Translations under genes and position numbers: made by a program | The notes under the pieces: generated by a model | Told to the model about the DNA's origin: nothing | The model's database searches: none | The model's input: only the letters and a program-made list of their open reading frames with translations | Shown here: positions 24,574 through 35,293 of the stretch, one piece after another | Layout: the number at the start of each line of letters is the position of its first letter | How positions within the stretch are numbered: the first letter of the stretch is position 1 | Origin: Mycobacterium aquaticum | GTDB lineage: Bacteria; Actinomycetota; Actinomycetes; Mycobacteriales; Mycobacteriaceae | DNA length: 64,000 bases | Assembly (NCBI RefSeq): GCF_002086485.1 | Contig: NZ_MVHF01000007.1 | Span: 167,555 to 231,554, forward strand | Reading direction: 5' to 3'

Positions 24574-25533
24574 ATGCACCGCGTGGCCGTACTGCTGCTG
24601 GCGGAAGTGGTCGGATTCGACGCGGCCATCGCGCCGACACTGTTCTGCAACGCCGTCGACGCCGACGGCAATCCGCTCTACGACGTCGTGACGTGTGGTC
24701 TCGACATCGGACCGGTGCCCGCCACCAACGGCTTCGCGATCGTGCCCGCGGCCGGGCCGGAGGCGCTGGATACCGCCGACACCGTGGTGATCCCGGGAAC
24801 CCGCTATACCCCGGCGCGCATCGACGGTGTGCTGGATGCCGAGGTGTCCGGGGCGCTGGCCCGCATCCGTCCCGGAACGCGTCTGGTGTCGATCTGCACC
24901 GGGGCATTCGTGCTCGCCGCTGCGGGGCTGCTCGACGGCAGACCCGCGACCACCCATTGGCGTTTCGCCGCGGACATGCGGCGGCTGCATCCCGCGGTGC
25001 GACTCGACGAGGACGTGCTGTTCGTCGACGACGGTGATGTGCTCACCTCCGCTGGCCTGGCCGCCGGAATCGACCTGTGTCTGCACATCATTCGCAGCGA
25101 TCACGGCGCCGCGGTGGCCAACGGCGTGGCGCGCTACTGCGTGGTGCCGCCCTGGCGGGAGGGCGGTCAGGCCCAGTTCATCGCTCCTGTCGCCGAGCCG
25201 GACGTGCCGCAGGCGTCCACGGCCGCCACCCGCCAGTGGGCGCTGGCCCACCTCGACGAGGAACTCACCGTGCAGCGGCTGGCACGGCACGCCCACATGA
25301 GCACACGCACGTTCAGCCGCCGATTCCTCGCGGAAACCGGCCAGGCCCCCGGAGCGTGGATCCGCAGCCGCCGCGTGGACCGCGCCAGGGAACTGCTGGA
25401 ATCCCATGACCTTTCGGTCGATGAGGTGGCTCGGCGCGCCGGCCTTGGCAGTGCAGGCAACCTGCGGCATCACCTGCGCCGCGGGCTCGGCATGTCCCCG
25501 TCGAGCTATCGCAAGGTATTCCAGGGAACTTGA
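24574..25533 (+). CDS. GlxA family AraC-type regulator with DJ-1/PfpI domain
   Basis: 319 residues; start ATG 24574 (MHRVAVLLL) fits the family, with ATG 24559 and 24538 in frame upstream. Residues about 1-180 form a DJ-1/PfpI-like domain with CTGAFVLAAAGLLDGRPATTHW, in which the nucleophile-elbow Cys is kept. The rest is a double helix-turn-helix AraC domain (LARHAHMSTRTFSRRF; VARRAGLGSAGNLRHHLRR). Such regulators sense small nitrogen or carbon compounds. Probably controls the divergent MFS transporter. Confidence 0.85.
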   Translation: MHRVAVLLLAEVVGFDAAIAPTLFCNAVDADGNPLYDVVTCGLDIGPVPATNGFAIVPAAGPEALDTADTVVIPGTRYTPARIDGVLDAEVSGALARIRPGTRLVSICTGAFVLAAAGLLDGRPATTHWRFAADMRRLHPAVRLDEDVLFVDDGDVLTSAGLAAGIDLCLHIIRSDHGAAVANGVARYCVVPPWREGGQAQFIAPVAEPDVPQASTAATRQWALAHLDEELTVQRLARHAHMSTRTFSRRFLAETGQAPGAWIRSRRVDRARELLESHDLSVDEVARRAGLGSAGNLRHHLRRGLGMSPSSYRKVFQGT

Positions 25534-25567
25534 GGCTGCGCGCACCTCGCATGAGCGCCTGATTACC

Positions 25568-26098
25568 ATGGCCGACATGCCTGAGCCGCTCATCGTGTCC
25601 GTCGCCGGTCATACCCCCACAGTGGATCCCGACGCCTGGATCGCGCCCAATGCCAATGTGATCGGCCAGGTTTCGCTCGCGGCCGACGCCAGTGTCTGGT
25701 ACGGCGCCACGCTGCGCGCCGAGTTCGAACCCATCGAGGTGGGCGCGGGCAGCAACATTCAGGACGGCGTGACGGTACACGTCGACCCCGGATTCCCATG
25801 CCGCATCGCGGCCGGGGTGACCGTCGGCCACAACGTCGTCCTGCACGGCTGCACTGTCGAGGACAACAGCCTGATCGGCATGGGGGCCGTCGTGCTCAAT
25901 GGCGCCGTGATCGGTGCAGGTTCCCTGGTGGCCGCAGGCGCGGTGGTACCGCAGGGCATGGTGGTACCACCGCGGTCGCTGGTGGCGGGGGTTCCGGCCA
26001 AGGTGCGCCGCGAGCTCAGCGATGACGAGGTCGGCCACAACCAGCTCAACGCCCAGGCCTACACGCATCTCACCGGGCTGCACCGCGAGGCGCACTGA
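25568..26098 (+). CDS. Gamma-class carbonic anhydrase-like protein
   Basis: 176 residues from ATG 25568 (ATG 25577 in frame). Left-handed beta-helix hexapeptide repeats run through residues 30-150. The three zinc-binding His are visible in VHVDPGF and VGHNVVLHGC. Homologues hydrate CO2 or act as acyltransferase-like scaffolds. It ends one base before the convergent MFS gene and has no terminator of its own. Confidence 0.85.
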   Translation: MADMPEPLIVSVAGHTPTVDPDAWIAPNANVIGQVSLAADASVWYGATLRAEFEPIEVGAGSNIQDGVTVHVDPGFPCRIAAGVTVGHNVVLHGCTVEDNSLIGMGAVVLNGAVIGAGSLVAAGAVVPQGMVVPPRSLVAGVPAKVRRELSDDEVGHNQLNAQAYTHLTGLHREAH

Positions 26099-26099
26099 G

Positions 26100-27371
26100 T
26101 CAGCGCAGCGGGTGCGCCAGTTCGTCGCGGGGCATGCGTGCGGCGACGAGTGCCACGAGCGCCAGCAGGACCGGCGCCACACCCGACACCAGGAAGATGG
26201 TGTGCATTCCGACCACCTTCGACAACGGCCCGACGATCGCGAACGACAGCGGCATGAAGGCCAGCGACACGAAGAAGTCCAGGCTCGACACCCGGCCCAG
26301 CATCTGCGTCGGCACCCGACGCTGCAGCAGCGTTCCCCAGATCACCAACCCGGCTCCGTCGGTGACGCCGATGACGAACGTGGCGGCCGCCATCAACGGG
26401 AATGACGTTGTGATGCCGACGATCACGAGCGGGAGGGCACCGAGCCCCCACATCACCATCAACGAGGTCAGGTAGCGACGCGGCATCCGCCGAGATGACA
26501 CCGTCAACGCACCCAGCGCACTACCGAAACCGAAGAACGCCAGGATGAACCCGTACATGCGCGCGCCGTCGGCGAACCGGTCCTTGGCGATGAACGGCAG
26601 CAACACCTCGATGGGCCCGACCACCACCAGCACGAAGATGCTGGCGAACAACAGCGTCCACAACAGCCACGGCGTGCGCACCATGAACCGGAATCCGTCG
26701 ATCAGATCGTGCAGTACATGTGGCCGCTGATCCGCTTGCGGCGCAGGCGAATCAGTGGCACCGCGGGTGGCCACCAGCAGCACCAGGCCCAGGCCGAACA
26801 GGCAGGCAACGCCTACTGCGCCCACCGACGGGAGCGTCGCACCGACCACGATGCCCGCCACTGCGGGGCCCACCGAGCGCTGGAACACCGGCCGTACGAC
26901 GCCTTCAACCCCGTTGGCGGCCAACAGTTGTTCGGCGGGCAGGATGCGTGGCAGCAGCGCGCTGTAGGCCGGGAAGAAGAAGGCCGCGGCGATGCCGAGC
27001 ACACCGGCGGCCACCGCCATGTGCCAGATCCGAAGGGCGCCAAGGAGTCCGAGCACAGCGACGGCGGAGACCGTCAACAGGTTGACCGTCTCGACGGCGA
27101 TGATGATGGCGCGCTGGTTGATCCGGTCCGCGGCGATGCCGCCGATGAGGACGAACAGCACCAGACCTCCACCGAGGCAGGTGGCGACCAGCGACAGGGA
27201 CGCCGGATCGTTGTCCAGGGCGATGACCTGTAGCGCCATCACCACCGACCACATGCCTTCGGCGAAGATCGACAGGCTCACGGCGCCGATCAGCAGCCGG
27301 TACTCCCGCACCCGGAACGGGGCGAGCACGCGCCATCGGACCGGTCGGCCGGCGTCGAGTTGCGTACTCAT
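26100..27371 (-). CDS. MFS transporter (drug efflux type)
   Basis: 423 residues from ATG 27371 (MSTQLDAGRP), with twelve predicted helices; the first loop is GGIAADRINQRAI and the central loop about 200-215. It resembles the enterobactin-exporter/MefA-like branch of MFS (conserved FRVREYRLL before helix 1). Likely an exporter of unknown small molecules. It stands alone between convergent and divergent neighbours, with no adjacent regulator. Confidence 0.75.
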   Translation of the reverse strand: MSTQLDAGRPVRWRVLAPFRVREYRLLIGAVSLSIFAEGMWSVVMALQVIALDNDPASLSLVATCLGGGLVLFVLIGGIAADRINQRAIIIAVETVNLLTVSAVAVLGLLGALRIWHMAVAAGVLGIAAAFFFPAYSALLPRILPAEQLLAANGVEGVVRPVFQRSVGPAVAGIVVGATLPSVGAVGVACLFGLGLVLLVATRGATDSPAPQADQRPHVLHDLIDGFRFMVRTPWLLWTLLFASIFVLVVVGPIEVLLPFIAKDRFADGARMYGFILAFFGFGSALGALTVSSRRMPRRYLTSLMVMWGLGALPLVIVGITTSFPLMAAATFVIGVTDGAGLVIWGTLLQRRVPTQMLGRVSSLDFFVSLAFMPLSFAIVGPLSKVVGMHTIFLVSGVAPVLLALVALVAARMPRDELAHPLR

Positions 27372-27426
27372 CCCTCGATGGTCGCGGACGGATACCGCCC
27401 GCGTCCAACGATTTTCGCCCGGGGAG

Positions 27427-28254
27427 TCAGGAGTCGGTGAACTCCGCCCGTCGGTTCTGCTGGAATGCGCGGGTGCCCTCACGGAAGTCGTTGGACGCCA
27501 ACAGCTGCAGCTGGCCTTCCCGCTCGAGGGCGAAGGCGCTCTCGAGCTCGGTCAGGGTGGCCGCATTGATGGCGTGCTTGGTCTTGCGCAGGGCCACCGC
27601 CGGACCCGAGCGCAGTTTGGCGATGACCTTGTCCACTTCGGCATCCAGCTCGGCAGCCGGGTAGACGCCGCCGATCAGACCCGCTGCGTAGGCGTCGGCA
27701 GCGGTGAGCCGCTCGGCGAGCAGCGCCATCCGCATCGCGCGGGCCCTGCCGATCGACGCCGCGACCAGAGCTGACGCGCCACCGTCTGGCATCAACCCGA
27801 TCTTGGTGAAGGCCAGCAGGAAGAACGCCGCATCGGAAGCCAGCACCACATCACCGGCCAAGGCCAGCGAGACCCCGACTCCGGCGGCAGGGCCCTGCAC
27901 CACCACGACGACTGGCTTGGGCAGCGCCACGATGGACCCGACGGCGCGGTTGGCCGCGTCGAGAACGCCTTCTGCGTCATGGGATTCGGCATTCTGGTCG
28001 GCCTCGCTGATCCCCGCGCCCGAGCTGAATCCGCGGCCCGCTCCACCCAGCCGAACCACGCGCACCGCGGGGTCGTCTGCGGCGAGGTCCATCGCGTCGG
28101 CGATGGCGACGAGCATCGGCTGGGTCAGAGAGTTCAGGCTTTCCGGCCGACTGAGCGTCACGGACAGCACGCCATCGGCCAGTCTCACCGACAGGTCATC
28201 GATGCTGCGGTACTCCCTGATGGACGGGGCTGCGCTGGTGTCGGTGGATGTCAT
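27427..28254 (-). CDS. Enoyl-CoA hydratase/isomerase
   Basis: 275 residues, crotonase fold, with oxyanion segments GFSSGAGI and PAAGVGVSLALAGDVVLAS. The region that normally carries the catalytic Glu reads TKIGLMPDGGAS, so the first Glu is lost and an Asp is kept, which argues for an isomerase or other crotonase chemistry. It is divergent from mcr with 120 bases between, as M. tuberculosis echA10/echA11 are with mcr (from memory). Confidence 0.8.
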   Translation of the reverse strand: MTSTDTSAAPSIREYRSIDDLSVRLADGVLSVTLSRPESLNSLTQPMLVAIADAMDLAADDPAVRVVRLGGAGRGFSSGAGISEADQNAESHDAEGVLDAANRAVGSIVALPKPVVVVVQGPAAGVGVSLALAGDVVLASDAAFFLLAFTKIGLMPDGGASALVAASIGRARAMRMALLAERLTAADAYAAGLIGGVYPAAELDAEVDKVIAKLRSGPAVALRKTKHAINAATLTELESAFALEREGQLQLLASNDFREGTRAFQQNRRAEFTDS

Positions 28255-28374
28255 ATCTGCACCTTCGGTCTGGCAGGCGAGGGGCCCGCTATAGGCTACG
28301 GCCGGTTGAGAAGGTTATACAAGTAAGCTATGTCGGCGGTCAACCAAGGCCGGATACGCGAAGGGCGGATGAGC

Positions 28375-29460
28375 ATGGCAGGACCATTGCAGGGTTTGCG
28401 CGTTGTGGAGCTGGCCGGCATCGGCCCGGGCCCGCACGCGGCGATGATTCTTGGCGACTTGGGCGCGGACGTTGTGCGGATCGAGCGACCCAGCAAGGCC
28501 TCCGGCACACCGAGCGCTGATGCCATGCTGCGCAACCGCAGATCGGTCGAAGCGGACATGAAGAGCGACGAGGGCCGCGAACTGGTGCTCACGCTCATCT
28601 CGAAGGCCGACGTGCTGATCGAAGGCTTCCGCCCCGGGGTTACCGAGCGCCTGGGCCTGGGCCCCGATGACTGCGCGAAGGTCAACGAGCGCCTGATCTA
28701 TGCGCGGATGACGGGATGGGGTCAGCAGGGTCCGCGGGCTCTGCAGGCCGGGCACGACATCAACTACATCTCGCTCAATGGTCTGCTGCATGCCGTTGGT
28801 CGCCACGGGGAGCGGCCGGTGCCGCCGCTGAACCTGGCCGGCGACTTCGGTGGCGGCTCGATGTTCCTGCTGGTCGGCATACTCGCCGCGCTGTTCGAGC
28901 GGCAGACCTCCGGCAAGGGGCAGGTGATCGACGCCGCTATGGTGGACGGCTCCAGCGTGCTGATGCAGATGATGTGGAGCTTCCGGGCGCAGGGCATGTG
29001 GAGCGACGAGCGCGGCGTCAACATGCTCGACACCGGTGCGCCCTACTACGACACCTACGAGACCTCGGACGGAAAGTACGTCGCCGTCGGCGCGATCGAA
29101 CCGCAGTTCTACGCCGAGCTGCTCAAGGGTCTCGGGCTCGACGCCGCCGATCTGCCCGGGCAGAACGACGTGGCCCGCTGGCCCGAGCTGCGCGAGATCT
29201 TGACCAAAGCCATTGCGGCACATGACCGCGACCACTGGGTGTCGGTGTTCGACGGTACGGATGCGTGTGTGACGCCGGTGCTGTCGTTCGCCGAGGTGCT
29301 CACCGAACCGCACATCGCCGAGCGCGACACGTTCTATGACGACCGCGGCAACCTGCAGCCGATGCCTGCGCCGCGGTTTTCGCGCAGTGCCCCGGTCCGG
29401 CCGACGCCGCCGGGAGCGCGCGGCGCTGACACCGAAGCGGTCTTGCGCGACTGGGTATAG
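28375..29460 (+). CDS. mcr: Alpha-methylacyl-CoA racemase
   Basis: 361 residues from ATG 28375 (GAAGGG about ten bases upstream; ATG 28369 and 28330 in frame). A CaiB/BaiF class III CoA-transferase-fold racemase. His 127 (AGHDINYI), Asp 157 (LAGDFGGGS) and Glu 242 (GAIEPQF) match the M. tuberculosis Mcr residues 126, 156 and 241 with an offset of one. It epimerises the 2-methyl carbon of branched acyl-CoA, for example sterol side chains, so that (S)-specific beta-oxidation can continue. Followed at 52 bases by the SDR gene. Confidence 0.9.
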   Translation: MAGPLQGLRVVELAGIGPGPHAAMILGDLGADVVRIERPSKASGTPSADAMLRNRRSVEADMKSDEGRELVLTLISKADVLIEGFRPGVTERLGLGPDDCAKVNERLIYARMTGWGQQGPRALQAGHDINYISLNGLLHAVGRHGERPVPPLNLAGDFGGGSMFLLVGILAALFERQTSGKGQVIDAAMVDGSSVLMQMMWSFRAQGMWSDERGVNMLDTGAPYYDTYETSDGKYVAVGAIEPQFYAELLKGLGLDAADLPGQNDVARWPELREILTKAIAAHDRDHWVSVFDGTDACVTPVLSFAEVLTEPHIAERDTFYDDRGNLQPMPAPRFSRSAPVRPTPPGARGADTEAVLRDWV

Positions 29461-29512
29461 TCCCAACCGACTAGTTGGTCGGCACCGGGCCGGCCGGAGA
29501 GGAATGCGGTAC

Positions 29513-31306
<1,794 letters not shown>

Positions 31307-31360
31307 GCCATCACGGCATGGGGTGCTGAGAAACGCCCGTGCCGGGCAAACTCAACGTGT

Positions 31361-31388
31361 GAAGCGCGCGCCGCGCGGCGCGCGCTTT
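31361..31388. terminator. GC-rich perfect palindrome, terminator of the small minus-strand gene
   Basis: The 26-base core 31362-31387 is an exact palindrome of alternating G and C flanked by AA/TT. It begins two bases after the stop of the 51-residue minus-strand gene and faces the mcr operon end, so it can serve both strands. Confidence 0.7.
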
Positions 31389-31389
31389 C

Positions 31390-31545
31390 TCATACCGCGG
31401 TACGGAGCGGCTGGAAGTCGTCAAACTGCTCCGACGTATCACCCTCGACCAGGACATCGCCGTGGTAGAGAGCGTCGAAGTCGACCTTGATGACATCTGC
31501 ACTGGTGTCGTCGATCCACATGTACTGAACAGTAGGTGTCACCAT
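31390..31545 (-). CDS. Small acidic protein, 51 residues
   Basis: ATG 31545 to TGA 31390-31392. The product opens MVTPTVQYMWIDDTSADV and continues KVDFDALYHGDVLVEGDTSEQFDD, ending PLRTAV; it is acidic and soluble. I know no family. Codon third positions are mostly G or C, a strong hairpin sits directly after the stop, and the region is otherwise unexplained, which together support a real gene. No clear ribosome binding site is seen; ATG 31521 is an alternative start. Confidence 0.6.
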   Translation of the reverse strand: MVTPTVQYMWIDDTSADVIKVDFDALYHGDVLVEGDTSEQFDDFQPLRTAV

Positions 31546-31636
31546 TAAGGAATCTTTGAGTCACGATTCGGAAAATGGTGGCAATACTTACTTCGCGGTA
31601 GGTTTCCGGCCGGTTCGGCGACTCTGGGGCGGGTTC

Positions 31637-32170
31637 TCAGCTCCCGCTGTGAGTGAAATGGATCGGGTTGGTGCCGTTCAGGGCGATCCAGGTCACGACC
31701 GCGATGGCTACGCCCGCCACCAACATGGCGACCGCGACCGAACGCGTGCCGCGGGCCCGGCCGAAGACCCGGTGATCGATCGACAGCGTCCCGGCCCCGG
31801 TGAACAGCAGGGCCGCCGCGGCGAAGGCCACCATGAACGGAACGTTGAACGGCTGCGACCAGAAGGCCCCGCCCGACACGTTCACCGCCCAGGCGTCGAC
31901 CATCGCCGAGATCACCGCCAAGGCCGCCAGCGGAGTCAGTACCCCCAGTAGCAAGCCGATGCCGCCCAAGGTCTCCGCAGCGGTCACCATGAAGGCTGCC
32001 AGCGGCGGCAGTCGCCAGCCCCCGCTCTGCATGAACCCGGTGACGGTGCCGAAGTCAAAGGCCTTGATCAGGCCTGCCTGCAGCATCGTGGCGCCGGTGG
32101 CGATGCGCAGGATCAGCAGGCCGATGTCTGTCGTTGTGGTGTCCGCGCGGAGCGCTGTGGTGGTTGTCAT
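31637..32170 (-). CDS. DoxX family membrane protein
   Basis: 177 residues from ATG 32170 (MTTTTALRAD). Four predicted membrane segments, with family motifs LLILRIATGATMLQAGLIKAF and AAETLGGIGLLLGVL. It is more like the DoxX/SURF4 quinol-oxidase-associated group than the first DoxX gene (15424). It reads away from the MmpL operon; the 158-base gap holds that operon's promoter and palindrome. Confidence 0.8.
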   Translation of the reverse strand: MTTTTALRADTTTTDIGLLILRIATGATMLQAGLIKAFDFGTVTGFMQSGGWRLPPLAAFMVTAAETLGGIGLLLGVLTPLAALAVISAMVDAWAVNVSGGAFWSQPFNVPFMVAFAAAALLFTGAGTLSIDHRVFGRARGTRSVAVAMLVAGVAIAVVTWIALNGTNPIHFTHSGS

Positions 32171-32265
32171 GACTACTAGACCCGTCGTCGGCCGGCAATT
32201 CATCTCGTGCGCATCAAGTGTGAACGTTTCGCGGTCCTGCGCCGTATGAATCAGCGAGGCCGGTG

Positions 32266-32306
32266 TTGACGTCCCTAAGTTATCGGAGTTAAGTTAACGC
32301 CGGTAA
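32266..32306 (+). promoter_or_regulatory. Promoter and 27-bp palindromic operator of the MmpL operon
   Basis: TTGACG (32266-32271) and TAAGTT (32290-32295) are spaced by 18 bases. An imperfect 27-bp palindrome (32280-32306) covers the -10 region: the left half TTATCGGAGTTAA and right half TTAACGCCGGTAA mismatch at two pairs about a central G. The TetR gene at the end of the operon is the natural candidate to bind it. Confidence 0.7.
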
Positions 32307-32328
32307 TGGGTCGTGGGAAGGAACCGAC

Positions 32329-34605
32329 GTGCTGAACCGGATTGCTCATCTGGCCATCGCCGCGCCCAGGCGCATCCTCGTCGTCGCCGCATTGGTGATG
32401 GCCGCAGCCGCGATCTTCGGTATCCCCGTCGCCAAGAGCCTGTCCGCCGGCGGCTTCCAAGACCCGTCGTCGGAGTCCGCCCGGGCTGCCAAGCTGCTCT
32501 CGGACAAGTTCGACCGCGGTGACATGCAGCTGGTGATCAGCGTGACCGCCGATCACGGCGTACACAGCGCCGCCGCGACGGCCGCGGGCACCGACATCGT
32601 CACCGCGCTGCAGAGCTCCCCGGATGTGACGCAGGTCAGCTCGGCCTGGACGGCACCTCCGCCTGCCGCGGCCGGCCTGATCAGCAAGGACGGCCGGACG
32701 GGACTCATCGTCGCGGGCATCAGCGGTGGTGAGAGCGGGGCGCAGAAGCACGCCAAGGAACTGACGGACCGTCTCGTGCACGACCGCAACGGTGTGACCG
32801 TGCGCTCCGGTGGCGAGGCCATGATCTACGTCCAGATCAACGGGCAGAGTGAGAAAGACCTGTTGATGATGGAGTCCATCGCCATCCCGCTCAGCTTCGT
32901 GGTGCTGGTCTGGGTGTTCGGTGGGCTGCTGGCGGCCGCTCTGCCGCTGGCCGTCGGCGGGTTCGCGATCCTGGGATCGCTGGCGGTACTGCGCGGCTTC
33001 ACCATGATCACCGACGTGTCGATCTTCGCGCTGAACCTCACCGTCGCCATGGGATTGGCCCTGGCCATCGACTACACCCTGCTGATCATCAGCCGGTATC
33101 GCGACGAGCTGGCCGACGGCGCCGCGCCCGAGCAGGCCCTGGTGCGGACCATGACGACCGCCGGACGCACCGTGCTGTTCTCGGCGATGACCGTGGCGCT
33201 GTCGATGGTCGCAATGGTCCTGTTCCCGATGTACTTCCTCAAGTCGTTCGCCTACGCGGGCATCGCGGTGGTGGGCTTGGCGGCGCTGGCCGCCATCGTC
33301 ATCGCCCCCGCGGCGATCGTGTTGCTCGGCGACCGACTCGACGCCTTCGACGTCCGTCGTTTCGCCCGGCGCATCCTCGGCAGGCCCGAACCGGTGCGCA
33401 GACCGGTGGACCAGACGCTCTGGTACCGCATGACGAAACGCGTTATGCGGCGGTCGCTTCCGATCGGCGTCACGCTGGTCGCGGTGCTGCTGTTGCTGGG
33501 CGCGCCGTTCCTCGGGATCAAATGGGGTTTCCCCGACGATCGGGTGCTGCCGCAGTCGGCGTCGGCGCGTCAGGTGGGCGACGAACTGCGGACGGCCTTC
33601 GCGGCCGACGCGGCCACTACGGTGACCGTCGTCCTCCCCGATGCCGCCGGCCTCACGCCCGCCGATCTCGACCGGTATGCCGGTGCGCTGTCGACGGTCA
33701 CCGACGTGACCTCGGTGTCCGCCCCGGGTGGCACGTTCGTCGGGGGACGGCCGGTAGGCCCGCCGTCGGCGGCGACCGGGCTCAAAGACGGCAGTGCGTT
33801 CCTCAGCGTCGGCAGTAGCGCACCACTGTTCAGCGCCGCGTCCGAGAAACAGCTCGACGCCCTGCGGGCAGTCCCTGCCCCGGCCGCGGTGCAGTTGACC
33901 GGCACCGCACAGACCAACCGGGACAGTTCCGTGGCCATCACGTCGCGGCTGCCGCTGGTTCTCGGCGTGATCGCGGCTATCACCTTCATCCTGCTGTTCC
34001 TGCTCACCGGCAGCGTGGTCCTGCCGCTGAAAGCGTTGTTGCTCAACGTGTTATCCCTGTCCGCGGCGTTCGGCGCTCTGGTGTGGATCTTCCAGGACGG
34101 CCATCTGGGCGCGCTGGGCACCACATCCACCGGAACGCTCGTCGCCAACTTGCCGGTGCTGCTGTTCTGCATCGCGTTCGGGCTGTCGATGGACTACGAG
34201 GTGTTCCTGGTTTCGCGCGTCCGCGAGTACTGGCTCGAATCCGGCGAGACGTCTCCACGCGCACGGAACGACGAGGCGGTGGCACTCGGCCTGGCCCGCA
34301 CGGGCCGCGTGATCACCGCGGCGGCACTGCTGATGTCGATATCGTTCGCCGCGCTGATCGCGGCCCAGGTCGCCTTCATGCGGATGTTCGGGCTCGGGTT
34401 GACGTTGGCCATCCTCGTCGACGCGACCCTGGTCCGCGTCCTGCTGGTCCCCGCCTTCATGCATGTGTTGGGGAAGTGGTCCTGGTGGGCGCCTGCCCCG
34501 TTGGCCCGCCTGCATCGTCGGATCGGCATCAGCGAATCCGGTGCTGCGCCAACCAAACCCGTCGAACGGGAATGCGCCGCCGTCGGGGTGGCGGATGCTG
34601 GGTGA
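32329..34605 (+). CDS. mmpL13: MmpL (RND superfamily) transporter
   Basis: 758 residues from GTG 32329 after GGGAAGG. The layout is a single helix at the N-terminus, a periplasmic domain, six helices, a linker, a second single helix and domain, and six more helices. The proton-relay Asp-Tyr pairs are present in both halves (ALAIDYTLLIISRYRDEL; GLSMDYEVFLVSR). It exports a lipid or small hydrophobic compound with the proton gradient. Position and length correspond to M. tuberculosis mmpL13a plus mmpL13b (memory), which are two fragments there and one intact gene here. Confidence 0.8.
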   Translation: MLNRIAHLAIAAPRRILVVAALVMAAAAIFGIPVAKSLSAGGFQDPSSESARAAKLLSDKFDRGDMQLVISVTADHGVHSAAATAAGTDIVTALQSSPDVTQVSSAWTAPPPAAAGLISKDGRTGLIVAGISGGESGAQKHAKELTDRLVHDRNGVTVRSGGEAMIYVQINGQSEKDLLMMESIAIPLSFVVLVWVFGGLLAAALPLAVGGFAILGSLAVLRGFTMITDVSIFALNLTVAMGLALAIDYTLLIISRYRDELADGAAPEQALVRTMTTAGRTVLFSAMTVALSMVAMVLFPMYFLKSFAYAGIAVVGLAALAAIVIAPAAIVLLGDRLDAFDVRRFARRILGRPEPVRRPVDQTLWYRMTKRVMRRSLPIGVTLVAVLLLLGAPFLGIKWGFPDDRVLPQSASARQVGDELRTAFAADAATTVTVVLPDAAGLTPADLDRYAGALSTVTDVTSVSAPGGTFVGGRPVGPPSAATGLKDGSAFLSVGSSAPLFSAASEKQLDALRAVPAPAAVQLTGTAQTNRDSSVAITSRLPLVLGVIAAITFILLFLLTGSVVLPLKALLLNVLSLSAAFGALVWIFQDGHLGALGTTSTGTLVANLPVLLFCIAFGLSMDYEVFLVSRVREYWLESGETSPRARNDEAVALGLARTGRVITAAALLMSISFAALIAAQVAFMRMFGLGLTLAILVDATLVRVLLVPAFMHVLGKWSWWAPAPLARLHRRIGISESGAAPTKPVERECAAVGVADAG

Positions 34606-35293
34606 TGTGATACAGCCCCTCAAGCGCCGACGCGCCCCGCGCGGTTCCGGAGAGCAATTGCGCGAGGAGATCCTCGACGCCGCCACCGAACTGCTGCTCG
34701 AAACGGGCCACGCCAAGGCCGTGTCGATCCGGTCGGTGGCGCAGCGAGTGGGTATCACGCCGCCGTCGATCTATCTGCATTTCGCCGACAAGGACGCGTT
34801 GCTGGACGCCGTGTGCGCACGGTACTTCGAGAAGCTCGACGAGCAGATGCAGGCGGTCGCCGACCAGCCATCGGCGATCGAGGTGCTGCGTGCGCAGGGT
34901 CTGGCCTACGTGCGCTTCGCCATGGCCACCCCGGAGCTCTACCGCATCGCCACCATGGGCGAGGGCAGGCCGGGCAGCGATGTCGACCTGACACTCAACA
35001 GTTCGGCGTTCATGCATCTGCGGACCTCCGTGGAAGCGCTCATCGCCGAAGGTGTCTACCCGGCGGGTGACGCCACGGCAATGGCGCTCGAACTGTGGAC
35101 CGCGGCCCATGGCGTCGCGGCCATGCTCGTCGCCAAGCCGTATCTGCCCTGGGGTGACGCCGAGGAATTCGCCGACCGTGTCTTGCGCGCGGTGTGTCTC
35201 GGGCAGATCGTCGGGGGCATGATCGGCACCGACGTGGCGCCGAGCGACACCGTCGCCCGGTTGAAGGAATTCGCCGAAGGGATCCACCAATGA
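34595..35293 (+). CDS. TetR family transcriptional regulator
   Basis: 232 residues from ATG 34595, overlapping the mmpL end by 11 bases. Helix-turn-helix about 22-68: REEILDAATELLLETGHAKAVSIRSVAQRVGITPPSIYLHFADKDALL in sections. The C-terminal domain is of the WHG type (WTAAHGVAAML). It very likely represses the operon through the palindrome at 32280-32306, making it autoregulated. It overlaps the methyltransferase start by four bases. Confidence 0.85.
   Translation: MLGDVIQPLKRRRAPRGSGEQLREEILDAATELLLETGHAKAVSIRSVAQRVGITPPSIYLHFADKDALLDAVCARYFEKLDEQMQAVADQPSAIEVLRAQGLAYVRFAMATPELYRIATMGEGRPGSDVDLTLNSSAFMHLRTSVEALIAEGVYPAGDATAMALELWTAAHGVAAMLVAKPYLPWGDAEEFADRVLRAVCLGQIVGGMIGTDVAPSDTVARLKEFAEGIHQ

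Noticed and set aside
28255..28374. A KstR2-like or TetR operator between the hydratase and mcr
   Set aside because: AT-rich stretches such as TTATACAAGTAAGCTA are present but no dyad fits a known consensus well enough to call.
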